A stretch of 11,777 nt of DNA. Source: Euperipatoides rowelli (Eukaryota; Onychophora; Udeonychophora; Euonychophora; Peripatopsidae). Shown here in pieces: positions 8,238 to 11,777 of the stretch (position 1 is its first letter; every line of letters starts with the position of its first letter). The notes under the pieces were generated by a model. That model did no database searches, was not told the origin of the DNA, and was given only the letters and a program-made list of their open reading frames with translations. The translations under genes were made by a program, and so were the position numbers. The DNA lies in the NCBI GenBank assembly GCA_003024985.2, contig PXIH01S0015113.1. One strand, written 5' to 3'.

Positions 8238-9336
8238 TTTGTTTATAATGAACAATAAAATTTTGTATTGAAAATTGATAATTTCTAAAATCTGGGTTGA
8301 TTCACCAAGTATTAATTTGCTGTTCATTTTATAAAAACTAAAAAAAATAAGGAAAAATACTTTTAAAATTTTAATATTAGTCAAAATTTAAGATTCCTTT
8401 TACATTATCATATTAATTCCATAAAAAAATTCAATTTACAGTCAAGGGATCCACACATGTCATCAAGAAAATATTTTTAACATATAAGTCTTCATGAAAT
8501 GCAGTATCTTAGATCTAAATCTACAAAGTTAAACTTTTAGTTTTTTTTTTTTAATTCCTTAAGCAAAAAAAAAAAAGAAAAAGAAAAAATATGAAAAAGA
8601 GCCAATTAAATTAGCAATTTTTATTCCATTACAATCATTAATAGGCTTCTTGTGGCAATAAACTGTAATTGTAACTTTCATTTATTATAAAAATATTGTG
8701 TATTTTTGTCCAATATATTGTAGAATATTCAAAATAAATTTTTTATTTCAATCATTTCCAAAAGATATTAATATATTTTGAAATTTCTGACAAAATTAAG
8801 CTTTTTAAATGTGATTTCACTAATCCTTCATTATATGAACCTAACTGGTTACTCAAAAACTATTTGTTTAGGTGAAACTTTGTATAAAGAAAAGTCTATT
8901 TCAGAACTCGTGCGACAAAGACCAACCAAGTTGGATCATAAGGGTTTTTCTCGAGAAATATGGTCATGGTTTTGTTTATAGATCTTAAAAGGTTTTGAAT
9001 TATTGCAATTTTCTCTTTTATGCTAACAACTTCAATATGTATGATAGAAAAGCTTATTTTGGTAAGAAAATTATTTCCAATAGCCTGAGTTCCTTTTCTA
9101 AAGGAGCATTTTCAAAGTCATTGTAATATCATAACACACTAGTGTATGTTAACAATCAAACCCATCTTTACCTTTACCTGCTATTCATTATTTTTTCTTA
9201 ATCATGGAAAATAATAATAGTATTTCTGATAATAATTCTGCAAGATAAATGAATTTTGATAACTTTAGACGATTCAATTATTAAACAACTGTACGTCAAA
9301 TCTTTTTATTATAGTTAATAAAAAACTTTAATCTAA
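8238..9336. other. AT-rich block between two Ns, no recognised gene in this part
   Basis: This is the left part of the 1533-bp block bounded by Ns at 8237 and 9771. A T run (about 8541-8553) faces an A run (about 8566-8577) and could fold into a weak hairpin. An open frame at 8778-8981 (+) has no ATG at its start, with the first ATG at about 8838, and contains GETLYKEKSISELVRQRPTK. I do not recognise it. It has some charged, non-repetitive sequence and may be the remnant of a coding exon or transposon. Confidence 0.45.
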
Positions 9337-9633
9337 ATGGCTGTTATGGAAAAACTAATTGGCCTTGTAGGATGCCTTAATTTACTTTCCTATCTTGATA
9401 AATATAACAAAATAAATGTATCACATTATAATTTTATAGGATTTACTGCTAATGAAGTCATGAAGAAATTTAAAGCTAATTATATATTTTTTTCTTCTGA
9501 CACAATTTCTACTACAAATTTGTTAAAGTTGCAATTCTCCGGATGCCGGTTAAATGGTGTATGTGGAAATATCAACTATTTAAAATATTTTGGCCAAATT
9601 ATTTTAAGGAATCCCACCAAAAAGGTTACTTGA
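9337..9633 (+). CDS. Unidentified 98-codon ORF
   Basis: An ATG at 9337 opens 98 codons ending at TGA 9631-9633. The product would begin MAVMEKLIGLVGCLNLLSYL and contains FIGFTANEVMKKF and FSGCRLNGVCGNINYLKYFG. No known family, signal peptide or clear membrane segment is recognised, although residues 5-20 are hydrophobic. It is the longest complete ATG-to-stop frame in the block 8238-9770. In DNA this AT-rich, where stops are frequent, 98 codons is longer than expected but not decisive. It may be a fragment of a transposon gene or an exon, or it may be spurious. Confidence 0.25.
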   Translation: MAVMEKLIGLVGCLNLLSYLDKYNKINVSHYNFIGFTANEVMKKFKANYIFFSSDTISTTNLLKLQFSGCRLNGVCGNINYLKYFGQIILRNPTKKVT

Positions 9634-9771
9634 TAATCACATTACCTTCAAAACGTCTCATGTGAATATTACTTTACTCATTCATGAAAATTTTAACCCT
9701 TTCCACTTCACTGAATTCAGAGTATTTGGTTTCTCCCGCTCCACAATAAAAATGAAAAATCATTTTTTTTN

Positions 9772-10050
9772 GGGAGAATATAGAACATGTAGAATAAATA
9801 ACATATAATGTATAATATAATAGTATTATTGAAAAAGACAATGAATAAAAGATACCCGAAACAATTTAAATATCAAATATTATACTATTATAAAGCTATT
9901 TTATTATATTGTATTATTTATCAATCTTTATAGAGAGCCAAAAAAAGTCAGAGTCAACCTTGTTACTATAATTAAAATAAGGACTGATATAAAAACTGTA
10001 GATACCTATTTATTTAAAAAATAATAATATCCTATTGCACCATTCTATTT
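9772..10050 (+). repeat. Exact 279-bp direct repeat, copy 2 (begins after an N)
   Basis: Starts immediately after the N at 9771 and matches 7958-8236 base for base. It then continues into unique sequence (GAACATCTGATAAC). The identity begins at the N, mirroring copy 1, where it ends at an N. This points to the left end of a contig that overlaps the contig ending at 8236. Confidence 0.95.
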
Positions 10051-11777
10051 GAACATCTGATAACAACTACATGGAAAATATTTAACACGAGCTTGAGCAA
10101 ACAAAGAATGATATAGTTTCAAACAAGAGTTTTCATCAGTATTGAAGGAGACCTGCTTTCTGAAGGAACATCCCTATTACAACATTAGTTTAATGAGAGT
10201 TTTAGAAGGTGGTGTACCAAAATTAAGTTATATTTTAATGGTCGAAAATTGCTACAAGTGTCAAGCTTTACCGATCACTATTCTTCTTCTTTTTTCTTTT
10301 TAACAAACTTCTGGGTTTGATTCAAAGTATGTGTGGATGTTTTAGTTATAATTTTTTTCCTTTGGTTGGATTCTTTGTCAAATCAGCTTTGTTTTTTTTT
10401 TTTTTGTTATTTTGTTTTGACACAGACTTTTCAAGTTATTTGGGGAAGTGATTGCAGAAAATGAATGTTCTATGTTACCTGTATATAGTATCCATGTGAT
10501 CAAATTATTTTTCCAGGTCTCTGAAGAGCATTGACATGTTTGATCTAATTCAAATGCATATTTGAATTATTGGATGAAACTTTGAAAGAATACACATTTT
10601 GGTGATATAAAATTATTAATTATGCCTTTTAATAAGCATAAATAATATGCAAGTCAATTTCTTTGGAAATAAACCATATTATCTACAGCACCAAACAATT
10701 AAATAAGCAACATAATAAGCAAGCAACATGATGGCCTAGGATTGGTATTACACCATGATGGCCTTAGATTAGTATTTGTTCAAGCTTTGAAAATATGAAA
10801 ATTCTATAGTAACCTTATCAATGTGGGTGCATTAACCATAGGAGTATTCAGATAATCACCAGTTAATTTGATAGTTAAGGCAAAGGGTCTCAATGCAAAA
10901 AAAAAAAAAATGTAATTAGGAAATAATAAAACTGAGATGAAAAATTAAGTTATGTTTATGATGATAATCCTGTGGTAAAAACAGCCCATTCGAGATTTAC
11001 CAAACCCTGCTTAAAACAATGTTTAATAAATGTATTGTAGTGGGTCTATTTAAGATACAACCAAAAGACAAGAGGGTTAACACTACTGGGTATAGATCAA
11101 AGAAAGAAATATTATATATTAAAAAAGTGAGATAAATTTATGGTTATTCAAAAAGAGCTGTAAAAAGAATTTACATAAAATGAGCAGTAAAATTATTAAT
11201 TTAACAATGAACTATTTAAAAAAAAGTAAAACAATGTGAGAAATTATAGGAAAAACTATCATAAAGAAATATTAATTAAAATACACTGTCATCTAACTTT
11301 AAAAGCAGGAAATAAGAAAGGTTTAAATAGATTAATTTCAATGCATCAACTTAACAATAGAAGCCTGCACTTAAGATTCCAATGCTGACATATATAATAT
11401 GGATAACAACAGATGGTCCTTTTTCCTTAGAAGGGAAATATTGGTCAGTCTTCTAACATCACAATGTTAATGGTACCTTAATGGAGTTCTGTGGGTAAAG
11501 AGAATATAAACAATTATTACATATTATTTCTTCTCTCATTTCAGAAACTTTGAGTATTTCCTCCTTTATGAAATTTGTAAAATGGAAAAATCTGATTTTT
11601 AATGTTAGGAAGAAAGCTGAAATAAAATACTGAGTCTTAATGGAAGCTTGGAAAAGCCATAGAACATAAGATTTAATGGAAACTTCAATGTACCTTTCTT
11701 CATTAATTTTATCCTCTTCCAGATAGTATGCATCTCTGTTATTATCAGGTAATCTAATACTAGATTCTTTAATATTA
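10051..11777. other. Long non-coding AT-rich stretch
   Basis: No gene, RNA gene or recognisable transposon protein was found on either strand. Visible items are a T run at about 10390-10405, an A run at about 10897-10910 and the 27-bp tandem repeat listed separately. Stops are frequent in all frames. It could be intergenic DNA or the inside of an intron. Several YAG-preceded pyrimidine tracts occur (for example about 10506-10516 and 11532-11543), but none leads into a convincing exon. Confidence 0.5.
10727..10780. repeat. Two-copy 27-bp tandem repeat
   Basis: CATGATGGCCTAGGATTGGT at 10727 is followed exactly 27 bases later by CATGATGGCCTTAGATTAGT at 10754. Over the first 24 bases of the unit the copies differ at four positions. 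Just upstream, AATAAGCAA and AATAAGCAAGCAACATG are also locally repetitive. This is an ordinary small tandem duplication with no assigned function. Confidence 0.7.

Noticed and set aside
8196-8384. Minus-strand 62-codon frame
   Set aside because: It spans the N at 8237, a probable contig join, and starts in the 279-bp overlap; no protein similarity.
8541-8577. T run and A run facing each other as a terminator-like hairpin
   Set aside because: Homopolymer runs are widespread here and no gene lies beside them; a regulatory role has no support.
7958-10050. A transposon flanked by 279-bp long terminal repeats with ORFs inside
   Set aside because: The repeats lack TG...CA ends, a primer-binding site and a polypurine tract, the inside has no gag or pol similarity, and each repeat's inner edge coincides exactly with an N.
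1-11777. CRISPR array, bacterial operons, rRNA or tRNA genes
   Set aside because: No spaced direct repeats, no gene clusters with ribosome binding sites and no recognisable RNA gene structure were found; the sequence is eukaryotic in character.
10051-11777. Possible exons after pyrimidine tracts ending in AG (about 10516, 11543)
   Set aside because: The following frames are short, with early stops and no recognisable similarity; such tracts are frequent by chance in T-rich DNA.

Overview
This is a strongly AT-rich piece of animal nuclear DNA, most likely from an arthropod. It has no operon structure and no intact gene. It does have decayed non-LTR retrotransposons, long A and T runs, and an intron-less, broken copy of a eukaryotic RNA-processing gene. 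Nothing in it fixes the species. Four isolated N bases (1836, 6072, 8237, 9771) suggest a draft scaffold, and at least two of them look like contig joins.

Layout. Bases 1-1135 (+) hold the middle of an RTE-like LINE ORF2: the linker, then the reverse transcriptase (RT) fingers and palm. It runs off the left edge and is full of stops. Bases 2172-3352 (-) hold a different LINE, of the CR1/Jockey group. It is 5'-truncated and frameshifted, but can be followed from the start of the RT to a normal-looking C-terminus. A short imperfect palindrome lies at 4019-4136. Bases 4424-5915 (-) are a pseudogene of DBR1, the RNA lariat debranching enzyme. It is recognisable from near its start codon to an acidic tail, has no introns and carries several disabling lesions. 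Bases 6723-7396 (+) hold the C-terminal part of a LINE ORF2. A small coding-like island of unknown origin lies at 7668-7817.

The right third is shaped by an exact 279-bp direct repeat (7958-8236 and 9772-10050). Copy 1 ends at one N and copy 2 begins right after another. The simplest reading is that the two flanking contigs overlap and should be joined, and that the 1533-bp block between them (8238-9770, with two unidentified ORFs) was wrongly scaffolded here. Bases 10051-11777 hold no recognisable gene, only a small 27-bp tandem repeat and A/T tracts.

The elements do not form a pathway. The window reads as a repeat-rich graveyard in which LINEs and one retrocopied host gene have decayed together. 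I found no convincing undescribed system. The points most worth checking are the DBR1 retropseudogene and the probable misassembly.
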